A stretch of 18,120 nucleotides of DNA from assembly GCA_021821565.1 (NCBI GenBank), contig JAKACI010000002.1, positions 1-18,120 of the forward strand, written 5' to 3'. Shown piece after piece: positions 1-8,605 of this stretch. Source of the DNA: a bacterium. GTDB lineage: Bacteria > SZUA-79 > Acidulodesulfobacterales > Acidulodesulfobacteraceae. The number at the start of each line of letters is the position of its first letter. Within the stretch, counting starts at the first letter, position 1. The position numbers and the translations under genes are program-made. Under the pieces are notes generated by a model, which saw nothing but the letters and a program-made list of their open reading frames with translations, was not told the DNA's origin and searched no databases.

Positions 1-76
1 AGGATAAAAACAGATCGTTGTCGCAACTTAAAAATAAATAATAAATTTATTAAAATAATTAAAAAATAATATTATT

Positions 77-373
77 ATGATATATTTATACATATCTTTA
101 TTTGCTCTTATTTTATTAATTATTATCAATATTACAGAGTATTTTTATTTAATTAAAAAATTTACGATATATTCCGTTAATTTTGAAACTCACGATATAG
201 TATTTTTAACTGAAGATAAAAATCTGATATTAGTTCTTAATATAAAAAATATTGAAGGTAAAAAATTTAATGGAAAAGATAAATGTATTTTAATTGCAAA
301 TAAATACAATAGACAAAAATTAGCCGTTATTTTTTACGGAAATAATTTTGATATTATGAATAGCTTGTTTTAA
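77..373 (+). CDS. small membrane-anchored hypothetical protein, 98 aa
   Basis: I do not recognise this family. The first ~27 residues form one hydrophobic segment (MIYLYISLFALILLIIIN and on), compatible with a single N-terminal membrane anchor, followed by a ~70-residue soluble part rich in Ile, Asn, Lys and beta-prone stretches. The gene is extremely A+T-rich. No Shine-Dalgarno is visible before the ATG; instead an AT-only leader with AATAATAAATTTATT (37-51) lies 26 nt upstream, similar to the leaders of three other small genes here. Bases 1-69 are open to a stop in frame 1 and may hold the tail of an upstream gene, but a second frame is equally plausible. The long open frame with an anchor supports a real gene; function unknown. 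Confidence 0.55.
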   Translation: MIYLYISLFALILLIIINITEYFYLIKKFTIYSVNFETHDIVFLTEDKNLILVLNIKNIEGKKFNGKDKCILIANKYNRQKLAVIFYGNNFDIMNSLF

Positions 374-408
374 AGCCTTATAATATAAGCCTTTGCAAGC
401 AAAACGCC

Positions 409-433
409 TTAAAACGCATTATAGAGCGTTTAA
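409..433. repeat. imperfect hairpin with short palindromes between genes
   Basis: TTAAAACGC (409-417) and GCGTTTAA (426-433) can pair with one bulged base around an 8-nt loop. Just upstream lie GCCTTATA/TATAAGCC (near-palindrome, 375-391). The decamer GCCTTAAAAC seen here (406-415) occurs again at about 2501-2510 in the other large left-side gap. It may be a terminator for the first gene or part of a recombination-type repeat; there is no U-tract, so the terminator reading is weak. Confidence 0.3.
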
Positions 434-458
434 ACGGCTATATTTAAAAAGGTAATAG

Positions 459-734
459 AAAACCATTAACGGCATAGGCTTAGTAGCTATAACTCAAAGG
501 CCGTCTGCCATATCAGAAGAAATTAGAACTCAAGCCGAAAATTTCATGGTATTTCATATGGGTAATTCTAATGATATTAAGGCTTTAATAAAGTCCAATA
601 TTAATTATAATGGTGTTATTGCAAAATTTATACAAACTGAAACAATACCTGGCAATCTTTATATGGTTTATTCAGATCAATCATTTGTTTTGCCTATTAG
701 AGTTGATGAATTTGATAAGTTAGTTAAAAAATAA
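459..734 (+). pseudogene. C-terminal remnant of a HerA/FtsK-type (DUF87-like) ATPase
   Basis: An open frame without a usable early start runs from just after a TAG (456-458) to 734, about 91 codons. Its translation begins KTINGIGLVAITQRPSAIS and continues with the ENF(M)VFHMGNSND and QSFVLPIRV blocks, the pattern of the last beta-strand/arginine-finger part of HerA-like hexameric ATPases (the I-T/S-Q-R-P-S motif). Walker A and B parts are missing. The first in-frame ATG is at 546, but homology clearly starts before it, so translating from there would give only a 62-residue stub. HerA-type ATPases are translocation motors often paired with nucleases such as NurA, SIR2 or DUF4297 effectors in defence loci; no partner is visible. 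Adding one A to the AAAA run near 459-462 would prolong the frame by only a few residues, so the 5' loss is real within this window. Confidence 0.75.
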
Positions 735-749
735 ATAGCAATTATATTA

Positions 750-766
750 AATAATAAATATTTTAT
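750..766 (+). promoter_or_regulatory. AATAATAAATATTTTAT leader motif, copy A
   Basis: A 17-bp AT-only sequence identical to 1801-1817 and near-identical to 7785-7800, each placed shortly upstream of a gene without Shine-Dalgarno. It is close to palindromic (AAATATTT core). It could be a promoter element, an AT-rich translation enhancer or a protein-binding site; base composition alone makes such matches less surprising. Confidence 0.35.
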
Positions 767-808
767 TTTTATGTTCTTGCAAAAGCACCCAATTAATAGC
801 AATAATAT

Positions 809-1261
809 ATGAAAAATACAAAAAATATTTCCGATGAAGTTTTAATTCCTATAAATACTAAACCTTCAGATGTGACTGATAAATACTGGCTTTATGTAGA
901 AAGAAAGATTGGTATTTATCCTAATGCTAATAAAAATTGTGGAAAGTGGCTAATTTTTGTGCCAATAACTGAAATTGACGATGTATGGATGAAAATCAAG
1001 TTCGCAATAGAAGAAGGAAAATTAGGTAGCTCAGCTAAAGTTTCTACCGCAAAACCAAATCCAAATGCCGCTAATCCTAAAAAGAGTGTTATTTGCGTTT
1101 ACACGTACGATTGGACAGACGAGGCTGATGTAAAGCATATCCGCCAAGAATTACGAGAATTAGGCATAACGTCAAAAATTCCGTATAAGGCGGATAGAGA
1201 TACACTTGAGGGTAAATACGCCAATAAGGGTGATAAACATATTTCTAAATACTATGAATGA
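809..1261 (+). CDS. BLES03/DUF1917-like protein (putative phosphothreonine-lyase-domain family)
   Basis: The 150-residue protein resembles the DUF1917/BLES03 family, which public annotation often labels 'putative phosphothreonine lyase domain-containing'. Visible landmarks in order are YWLYVERK (27-34), GKWLIF (45-50), a helical region followed by AKVSTAKPNPNA, then VICVYTYDWTDEADV, LRELGITSKIPYKADRDT and the ending KYYE. Length matches the bacterial members as I remember them. The biochemical role of the bacterial proteins is not established to my knowledge, so lyase activity is only a family label. The ATG is preceded by AATAATAT but no Shine-Dalgarno. The next gene starts inside its last codons at 1254 in another frame (8-nt overlap), which suggests co-translation. 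Identification is by recalled motif pattern, without a search. Confidence 0.7.
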   Translation: MKNTKNISDEVLIPINTKPSDVTDKYWLYVERKIGIYPNANKNCGKWLIFVPITEIDDVWMKIKFAIEEGKLGSSAKVSTAKPNPNAANPKKSVICVYTYDWTDEADVKHIRQELRELGITSKIPYKADRDTLEGKYANKGDKHISKYYE

Positions 1262-1771
1262 TGAAATAGCACATAAATACAAAATCGTAAGAATATTAGT
1301 TTTAATTTCTGTATTTTTCTTTTCAACTCAAGCTTTCGCTTTCGGCATTTTTAACATTCTTTACAACAAATCAGATTCTAACTTTAATAAATTAGCTATG
1401 CGGGTTTATAACTAACTAATTTTATTAAAATAATTAATTTATCAGGTAAACAGAACGGCTGTAAGCTTATAAGCATAATAAGACGCACACAGGGCTTTCC
1501 GAAACCGGCATATTGGGCAATAGAAAATTATAAGATTTGTGGCGGCAATATTACGGAAGTCAAAAATACCAATATGGCGGGGTGGAATAACTTGCCAAAC
1601 GGTATCAAACCTGTTATAAATAATATTATTCAAGAGGCAAGACAATACGGCAAGGCAAGCGCCGATTATTACGGATACAGGGTAATAGGCAAGGCGCAAC
1701 CCTATAATGGCAATACGGTTTATGTTTATGTGCTTAACGGGATAAAGTTAGAAGCGATGATGATGTTTTGA
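1254..1771 (+). pseudogene. secreted protein split by a one-base deletion near 1412
   Basis: The frame starting at the ATG at 1254 encodes MNDEIAHKYKIVRILVLISV then FFFSTQAFAF, a good signal peptide with a hydrophobic core and an A-x-A-like end, and stops at 1413-1415. A second frame opens at 1412, directly at that stop, and runs to 1771 without interruption (TNFIKIINLSGKQNGCKL and on to ADYYGYRVIGK, YVYVLNGIKL). The two frames meet within four bases and differ by exactly one missing nucleotide; adding one T after AAC at 1410-1412 joins them into one 172-residue secreted protein. The mature part has a Cys pair region (GCKL, ICGG) but I recognise no family. Its start overlaps the DUF1917 gene by 8 nt. 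Alternatively these are two independent fragments, but the exact abutment argues against that. Confidence 0.55.
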
Positions 1772-1800
1772 GCTCAGCAAAAATTGAAAGTTAAAATTAT

Positions 1801-1817
1801 AATAATAAATATTTTAT
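1801..1817 (+). promoter_or_regulatory. AATAATAAATATTTTAT leader motif, copy B
   Basis: Identical over 17 bp to 750-766 and located 16 nt before the ATG at 1833. The flanking TTATAATAATAAAT also contains a TATAAT hexamer, so it could equally be a -10 region. Confidence 0.35.
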
Positions 1818-1832
1818 GGTATAGGGATAGAA

Positions 1833-2447
1833 ATGAATTATGTATTTACTATATTTATAGTTATTTTGGCGGCTGTTTTAACAGCTCTTTTTGAATACTA
1901 TTTTAATATAAGACGTGACCGTCAAAATAAAAAGGATAGGTTATTAATTTTGCTTGTGTCTATAAAAACAGAATTATCTGTTATTAAAGAAAGAGAGCAA
2001 GAAATCGTAGGAAATGCTATAGATGAAACTAATAAATCAAATAAAAAGGATATTGCACCTATTATAGGATTATTAAAAACCAATCAGGATTATTTTACTA
2101 TATATAACAATTCATCACATGAATTAATTGGACTTATTGGTCAAAACAAAGAATTAAAAGAATTACAAAAAAATATAGTAAAAATATATACCCTCGCAAA
2201 AGGTTATTTTGATGAGCTTGTTTATTATGGGGAATTATGCGCTGATTGTATAGAAAATGGTTATATTGCTCCTAAACTATTAAAAATTGTTCAAAAATTG
2301 GGAATGTTTAATTTATCAAACAAAACTCATATTAAAGATAAAACTGTTTTTAACTATTATAATTATATTAAAGAAGAGAGAAAAAAATTACTTTGTTTAG
2401 TAGATAACGTTATTTCTGATATTGATAAACTTTTGGCGACTGGCTAA
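1833..2447 (+). CDS. N-terminally membrane-anchored helical protein, 204 aa
   Basis: I do not recognise the family. Residues 2-24 form a single hydrophobic segment ending in EYYFNIRRDRQNKKDR, whose positive cluster places the rest in the cytoplasm by the positive-inside rule. The remaining ~175 residues are predominantly helix-forming, with charged Lys/Glu runs and no obvious catalytic motif. A G-rich stretch TAGGGATAG precedes the ATG but is a poor Shine-Dalgarno. Together with the gene at 7813 it has the same build, one N-terminal anchor plus an all-helical cytosolic domain, and both sit beside the Type ISP restriction gene, so an accessory or effector role in defence is conceivable but unproven. 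Confidence 0.6.
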   Translation: MNYVFTIFIVILAAVLTALFEYYFNIRRDRQNKKDRLLILLVSIKTELSVIKEREQEIVGNAIDETNKSNKKDIAPIIGLLKTNQDYFTIYNNSSHELIGLIGQNKELKELQKNIVKIYTLAKGYFDELVYYGELCADCIENGYIAPKLLKIVQKLGMFNLSNKTHIKDKTVFNYYNYIKEERKKLLCLVDNVISDIDKLLATG

Positions 2448-2677
2448 TAGCACAATTAATATAATAAAATAAAGTTTATTTTAAAACTCTTACAGAACAA
2501 TGCCTTAAAACAACTTAACGGTTGAGGATATAGAAGAAAGTCGTTTTTTTATCTTAACAGTTACAATCAAAAACCAAAATCGGAGTATATTTTGTAAAGT
2601 GTAAAAATAAGTTTTCATTTAAGCTACCTTAATTAATCAGTAGTTTTGGAAAAACATTAATAAAATAGAAGGATAAT
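2448..2677. other. 230-bp intergenic region before the restriction gene
   Basis: It opens with AAAATAAAGTTTATTTT (2467-2483), a perfect AT inverted repeat that could act as a weak terminator for the preceding gene. The decamer GCCTTAAAAC recurs here from the 406-415 region. The rest is AT-rich with no reading frame that I find convincing. The last part must hold the restriction gene's promoter, but no well-spaced -35/-10 pair stands out. Confidence 0.35.
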
Positions 2678-5600
2678 ATGACTAATTTTCGTGAAATTAT
2701 TGAATATTATAAAAACAATAATTATAACAAAAAAGATAAAGGCCTTAAATTTGAGCGGCTTATAAAAACATTTTTAAAAACAGATGAGCAATATAAAACA
2801 CTATTTTCAGATGTATGGTTGTGGAACGAATGGGAAGGAAACGATAACAAGCCTGATACAGGAATAGATATTGTCGCAAAAGAATACGAAGGAAATTACT
2901 GGGCTATTCAATGTAAATTTTACGATAAAGGCCGCTTAGATAAAAAAGATATAGATAGTTTCATAGCCGCATCCGGCAAATACCCTTTTAGTAAAAGAAT
3001 GATAGTTTCAACCACAGAACTCGGCAAAAATGCGGAAAATGAAATTAAAGGTCAACAAATTCCTATTAGCCAGCTTTCTATAGATACCATACAAAACAGT
3101 CTTATAGACTGGTCTAAATTTATCCCTGAAAATCCAGAATCACTTACTTTAAAACCTAAAAATAGTTTAAGAGATTACCAACAGGAAGCGTTGGAAAATG
3201 TTATAGAAGAATTTAAAACAAATGATCGCGGCAAACTTATTATGGCTTGCGGAACCGGTAAAACGATAACGGGTTTAAGAATAACCGAAGAAATCTTAAA
3301 AAACGGAGGTAGTGCTATCGTTTTGGCTCCTTCTATTGCTCTTATTTCTCAAAATTTAAGAGAATGGACGGCGCAATCCACAAAACCTATGAAATTTTTT
3401 GTAGTATGTTCAGATTCTAAAGTAGGAATAAAAGATGAAGATTACAGCATTTCTGATTTAGCATATCCGTCTACTACAAATTCAACAGAACTTTTAAGGC
3501 AAATAGAAAATACAAAAAACAATTTCCTGATTCATTAATAGTTATATTCAGCACATATCAATCAATAGACACTATTATAGAAACTAATCTCGAATTTGAG
3601 ATAGCGATATGCGATGAGGCGCATAGAACGGTAGGCACTAATCAGAATACTGCAAAAAAAGAAGATCAATCATATTTTACTAAAATTCATAGCGATGATT
3701 ATATAAAAGCTAGAAAAAGACTTTATATGACCGCGACGCCCAAAATATATTCGCAATCTTTAAAAACTAAAGCCGATGAAGCGTCCGTTGTTTTGTACTC
3801 AATGGACGATGAAAGTATATTTGGCAAAGAATTTTACAGTATGAGCTTTAGAAAAGCAATAGACAAGGGAATACTATCAGATTATAAAATAGTAATTCTA
3901 ATAGTAGATGAAAACGAAGCTATCGTAAAATTTAAATTTAATTTAAATAAAATAGATGAAGCTTCAACAGCGGATAAGGCAAAACTAATAGGCTGTCAGA
4001 GAGCTATTAATAAAATATTTACAAATGACGGTGAAAATGAGGATGAAAATATTGATAAAACGCCGATGAAAAGCATTGTATCTTTTACCAATACGATAAA
4101 AGACTCTGAAGATTTTGTAAAACTTATAAAAAGCTCAAAAGATATTATGACCGAAGGCGTAGAAATAATACCTTATCATATTGACGGAAGCATGGGTATC
4201 GCAGAAAGAGAAAAATATATAAATATACTTAAAAATCCAGAAGAAAATAAATGCGTAATAGTATCAAACGCAAAATGTCTATCAGAAGGCATAGATGTTC
4301 CTGCTCTTGACGGAATTATTTTTACACAGCCGAGAGATTCCCAAATAGACGTAGTGCAAGCAGTAGGCAGAGTTATGAGAAAATCTAAAAATAAAAAAAC
4401 AGGTTATATAATAATACCCGTAGTGAATAGCGTAAGCGATACAGATGAAACAATAGCCTTAAATTTAAGCAAAGGCGATTACAAAACAGTTTGGTCGGCA
4501 ATAAACGCTTTAAAATCTCACGATGAAGATTTTAAAAATGAAATAGATAATATAGAAATTGGTTCAAAGCCGAAACATATTGATGTAATAGGGAAAAAAG
4601 ATAAAGTAAATACCGATATTTTACAAAATCCTGAATTTGATTTTGGGAGCGAAATTAAAAATATAATGTTTTCAAAAATATTAAAACAAACAAGAGATTC
4701 TGAACATTGGGAAGAATGGGCGGGAAAGGTAGCTTTATTAGTAGGTACTTATAAAAATAGAATTAACAATATAACGGCAAATAATGCAAATATAAAAGAA
4801 AAATTTGATAGTTTTATTAAAGATTTTAAGAAAAATGTAAATGAAAATTTAAACGATGCGGATATCGTAGATATGTTATCCCAACATCTTGTTCTCAAAC
4901 CTGTTTTTGACGCTTTGTTTCAAGGTTATGATTTTAGTAAAAAAAATCCGATGTCTGTCAGTATGCAACAGATAATAGACGAACTTGAGAAATACAATTT
5001 GCATCATGAAAAAGGAAATATATTAGATACGGAAGAAAAAGTTATAGAAGAAATAGAAAAGGCTATAAAATTAAAATCTAAAGGTCTTGTTACTCTTGAT
5101 AGTAAGCAAAAATTTATCATTAAAATTTATGAAAAATTTTTCAGCGTTGCCTTAAAAAAGACCGCCGATAAACTCGGCATCGTATATACTCCTATTGAAA
5201 TAGTGAATTTTATAATAAATAGCGTACAATTTGCGCTGCAAAAAGAATTTAATCAAACCTTAAACGATAAAGGCGTTCATATATTAGATCCATTTACTGG
5301 AACCGGAACATTTATAACAAGATTATTGCAAAGCGGTTTGATTACGGATATAGAACGCAAATATAACGAAGAAATTCATGCTAATGAAATAGTATTGCTT
5401 GCTTATTATATCGCTACTATAAATATTGAAGAAACTTATCATAGTATTACTAACAATGAATACAAACCATTTGATGGTATAGTATTGACGGATACGTTCG
5501 CTATTAAAAAAAACGATCAGCTTATATTTGAAAATATTGGTTTAAAAGAAAACAATAAAAGGATAGAAGACCAAGAAAAATTAGATATAAGAGTTATAAT

Positions 5601-7425
5601 AAGCAATCCGCCATATTCTGCTAGACAAGAGAGTCAAAATGATAATAATAAAAATGAATCGTATCCTGAACTTGACGCAAAAATAGTTAAAACTTATGTT
5701 AAAAATTCGGCGTCGCATAATAAAAATAGCTTGCATGATTCTTATATTAAAGCATTTCGTTGGGCGACAGACCGCATTGAAAGTAATGGAATAATATGTT
5801 TTGTGAGCAACGGTTCTTATATAAATGGAAAAGCATTTGACGGATTCCGCAAAAGTTTATCAGACGAATTTACATCAATATATTGTTTTAACCTACGAGG
5901 TGATGCAAGGACAAAAGGGGAACAAAGAAGAAAAGAAAAGGGTAATATATTCGGATCCGGCAGCCGCACTTCAATCGCTATTACATTATTAATTAAAAAT
6001 CCTGCTAAAATTAATAGTTGTAAAATTTTTTACTATGATATTGGAGATTATCTAAATAGAGAAGATAAATTAAATATTATTCATAATTTTAATAATATAA
6101 ACAGTATTGAATGGCAAGAAATTATACCTGATGATTCTGGAGATTGGATTAAGCAAAGAAATATAGAATTTTTAGATTTTATTCCTATATATGATAAACA
6201 AAATAAAAATATAAAAACTATATTTAATATATATTCGCTTGGAATAGTAACAGGTAGAGATTCATGGTGTTATAATTTTTCAAAAGAAAAACTTGAAAAT
6301 AATATAAAATCTATGATTAATTTTTATAATAACGAAGTTAACAGATATAACACCAACGAAACACAAACTAAAAATATAGATGACTTTGTTAATAACGACT
6401 CTACCAAAATTAGTTGGACACGTGGACTTAAGAAACGATTAAAAAACAAGAAAACTTTAGAATTTAATGTCGATTCAATCGTCAGAACTATGTATAGACC
6501 TTTTTGCGAACAATGGCTATATTATAACGGCACAAGAGAGTTAAATGAAGAAATTTCTCAAACTACAAAAATATTTCCTAATAAAAATTTAGACAATTTA
6601 TTAATATGCGTAAATGGTGTAGGAGATAAATCTTTTTCATCTTTTATTACAAAAAATATTGCAGACTATCAAATATTATTTAATGGTCAAGGCTTCCCGT
6701 TATACTACTACAAAAAAAATCACACGCTTAAAGAATCGCAACTTTTTGAGAGCGAAGAACAAGATAATTCTTTTGAAAGCGAATATACCTGTAAAGATAA
6801 TATCTCCGATGAATTTTTAAAAGAAATACAGGATAAATATAATGACGCTAATATTACCAAAGAAGACATATTTTATTATATTTACGGTATACTCAATTCA
6901 CCTGATTATAAAACAACATTCGCAAACGATTTAACAAAAATGCTGCCTCGCATTCCTTTTGTAAGCGAGTTTAAAGAATTTAGCAAAGCCGGTAGGGATT
7001 TAGCGGAATTGCATCTTAATTATGATTATGAAACGACAGAACCCTATCCCTTAACGGAAATTATATTGGAGAAAGCTAAGGCATTACCTGAAAAAGAACT
7101 CTATCGTGTGGAAAAGATGAAATTCGGACGTAAAGGCAAAGAAAAAGATAAATCGACAATTATTTACAATGATTATATAACTTTATCGGATATTCCCTCA
7201 GATGCTTACAATTATATTGTTAACGGCAAATCCGCTATTGAATGGATAATGGATAGGTATCAGGTTTCTATTCATAAAGAAAGCCATATTAAAAACGATC
7301 CCAATGATTATTTGGAAGGGATTCAAGATTACAAATATATCGTCAATCTAATAAAAAGGCTTGTTCATATAAGTATTCAAAGTGTGAATATAGTAAATAA
7401 TTTGCCGAAATTGAATTTTGAGTAG
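2678..7425 (+). pseudogene. Type ISP single-chain restriction-modification enzyme, split by a one-base deletion
   Basis: A single-polypeptide restriction-modification enzyme of the LlaGI/LlaBIII (Type ISP) kind, about 1,582 residues once one base is restored. N-terminal Mrr-like PD-(D/E)xK nuclease: D64 (GIDIVA) and Q78-C-K80. SF2 translocase: Q-like LRDYQQEAL (164-172), Walker A ACGTGKT (190-196), DEAH at 3613-3624, TATP at 3730, and motif VI QAVGRVMR at 4357-4380. N6-adenine methylase: motif I ILDPFTGTGTF (5281-5313) and motif IV NPPY (5605-5616). The C-terminal ~500 residues fit the target-recognition part. Family knowledge: such enzymes methylate one strand of an asymmetric site and cleave after convergent translocation. 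The first frame ends at 3538 (286 codons); the second is open from 3526 and contains the DEAH. Adding a T to the TTT at 3523-3525 joins both. As written, the helicase lacks its second half, so the enzyme would be inactive. An AGAAGG Shine-Dalgarno (2667-2672) supports the start. Confidence 0.92.
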
Positions 7426-7474
7426 TATTGCAACTATATAATATCGTTAAAATTTCAGCAGGATTAAGGAATAT

Positions 7475-7719
7475 ATGAAATTAGAAAAGGTTTTTATTAG
7501 AAATTTTAGAGCGATAGGACGGGACGGTTTAGAATTGTCATTTTCTAATCAGCGTTCAACTATTGTAGGCGAAAACAATGTCGGAAAATATTAATAGAAA
7601 AAGGGAAAACCGAAGGTGATAATTTAAAATATATTCCTACAACGATAAAAAAGGTAATAGAGAACATAAAAAGTCTTACTTGGCAGGGATCTGTTTTAAA
7701 AAAAACTAAAACTAAATAA
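7475..7719 (+). pseudogene. collapsed OLD/RecF-like ATPase gene (both ends kept, middle lost)
   Basis: After a good AAGGA Shine-Dalgarno (7466-7470), a 39-codon frame reads MKLEKVFIRNFRAIG and ends IVGENNVGKY-stop. The N-terminal K-v-x-I-x-N-F-R-x-I beta strand and the Walker A GENNVGK are hallmarks of OLD-type nucleases and other RecF/SMC-like ATPases; the expected S/T after GK is replaced at the break. Directly after it, frame 1 continues LIEKGKTEGDNLKYIPTT and on to a stop at 7717-7719, which looks like a C-terminal tail. The simplest reading is a large internal deletion joining codon ~38 to the last ~43 codons. Whether the head and tail belonged to one gene is inference. OLD-type ATPases occur in several phage-defence systems (for example GajA of Gabija), and the position directly behind the restriction gene fits. 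Confidence 0.65.
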
Positions 7720-7784
7720 ATTATTGGTTTTAGTGATTACAGCGATCATTTCGGACAATCATATCGGCTTAATAGGGCACTTTT

Positions 7785-7801
7785 AATAATAAATATTTAT
7801 T
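7785..7801 (+). promoter_or_regulatory. AATAATAAATATTTATT leader motif, copy C
   Basis: It contains the 14-bp perfect palindrome AATAAATATTTATT (7788-7801) and ends 12 nt before the ATG at 7813. It matches copies A and B apart from one T in the T-run. Confidence 0.35.
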
Positions 7802-7812
7802 GAAAATTTAAA

Positions 7813-8505
7813 ATGATAAATACATTAGCATATATTATCGTGTACATAATGAAATGGGTAGAGTGCCATCCCACTGCTTTAGCCACGTTTATCCTTGCTT
7901 TAGTTACGTTATATTTTATTTATACTACCAAAAAAGAAAATCAAAAATATCGTCAATTTAAATTAATTTTAAAAAAGATAGATGAATTTTATAGTCCACT
8001 GAGTGCTTTTTTGTTTGAGACAGAAAATAAATTAAAATATATAAAATCGATTAAAAATAAAGTAGATTTTAATGGAGCATTTCTTTTATATCTGCAGCCA
8101 CAAAAATTTCTAAACCAACAGACTACATTAGATGAACAAATAGAACCGTTTTTATGGGCAATTTCAACTCTGCCGGCTTCACTCACAGAAGATAAAATTT
8201 TGAACGAAATAACAAATTTTAATAAAATAAAAGAGATAATGCTTATTAAAATACATCTTGCAGAAACAGAAGTTATAGGTAATAAAATAGGAATTGATGA
8301 ATATGAAAATAATTTAAATTTTTTGCTGATGCGAAATTTTATAGATAAATTTTATGAATTATACAATAAAAATCCAAATTTAGAAACAAATTCAAATAGA
8401 AAGAATGTATATGATTTAATAAGTAAAGCTAAGTGGGATAATTGGGGAAATTTTTATAGATCATTACAAAATGATTATAATAAATTTAAAAAAATCCTAA
8501 AATAA
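7813..8505 (+). CDS. N-terminally membrane-anchored helical protein, 230 aa
   Basis: Not recognised as a named family. A hydrophobic segment spans residues ~22-38 (ALATFILALVTLYFIYT), followed by TKKENQKYR, then a ~190-residue cytosolic helical domain with the phrase DEFYSPLSAFLFETENK, a pattern I associate with uncharacterised single-TM proteins. The C-terminus has KAKWDNWGNFYRSLQNDY. Two further ATGs (7849 and beyond) exist, but the anchor is retained with either. No Shine-Dalgarno; the AT palindrome 7788-7801 lies immediately upstream. Same architecture as the gene at 1833, without visible sequence similarity. A defence-accessory role is conjecture from location. Confidence 0.6.
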   Translation: MINTLAYIIVYIMKWVECHPTALATFILALVTLYFIYTTKKENQKYRQFKLILKKIDEFYSPLSAFLFETENKLKYIKSIKNKVDFNGAFLLYLQPQKFLNQQTTLDEQIEPFLWAISTLPASLTEDKILNEITNFNKIKEIMLIKIHLAETEVIGNKIGIDEYENNLNFLLMRNFIDKFYELYNKNPNLETNSNRKNVYDLISKAKWDNWGNFYRSLQNDYNKFKKILK

Positions 8506-8605
8506 GATGTAAATTATGATTTATTTAGTGAATTAGTAATATCCTTAACTCGTTTATAAATAATATGGTTTAACTAAAAATAAAATAGTATTGATAGAAA
8601 ATTTG

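Noticed and set aside
373..437. Integron attC site
   Set aside because: No paired GTTRRRY and RYYYAAC core sites in the proper layout and no integron integrase in the window.
546..734. A complete 62-residue gene starting at ATG 546
   Set aside because: The HerA-like coding signal extends upstream to 459 in the same frame, so this is part of a truncated gene.
1442..1699. Minus-strand 85-codon frame
   Set aside because: Antisense shadow of the second half of the secreted-protein gene, with no ribosome site and an implausible composition.
7989..8186. Minus-strand 65-codon frame
   Set aside because: Lies wholly within the membrane protein gene at 7813-8505 and has no independent support.
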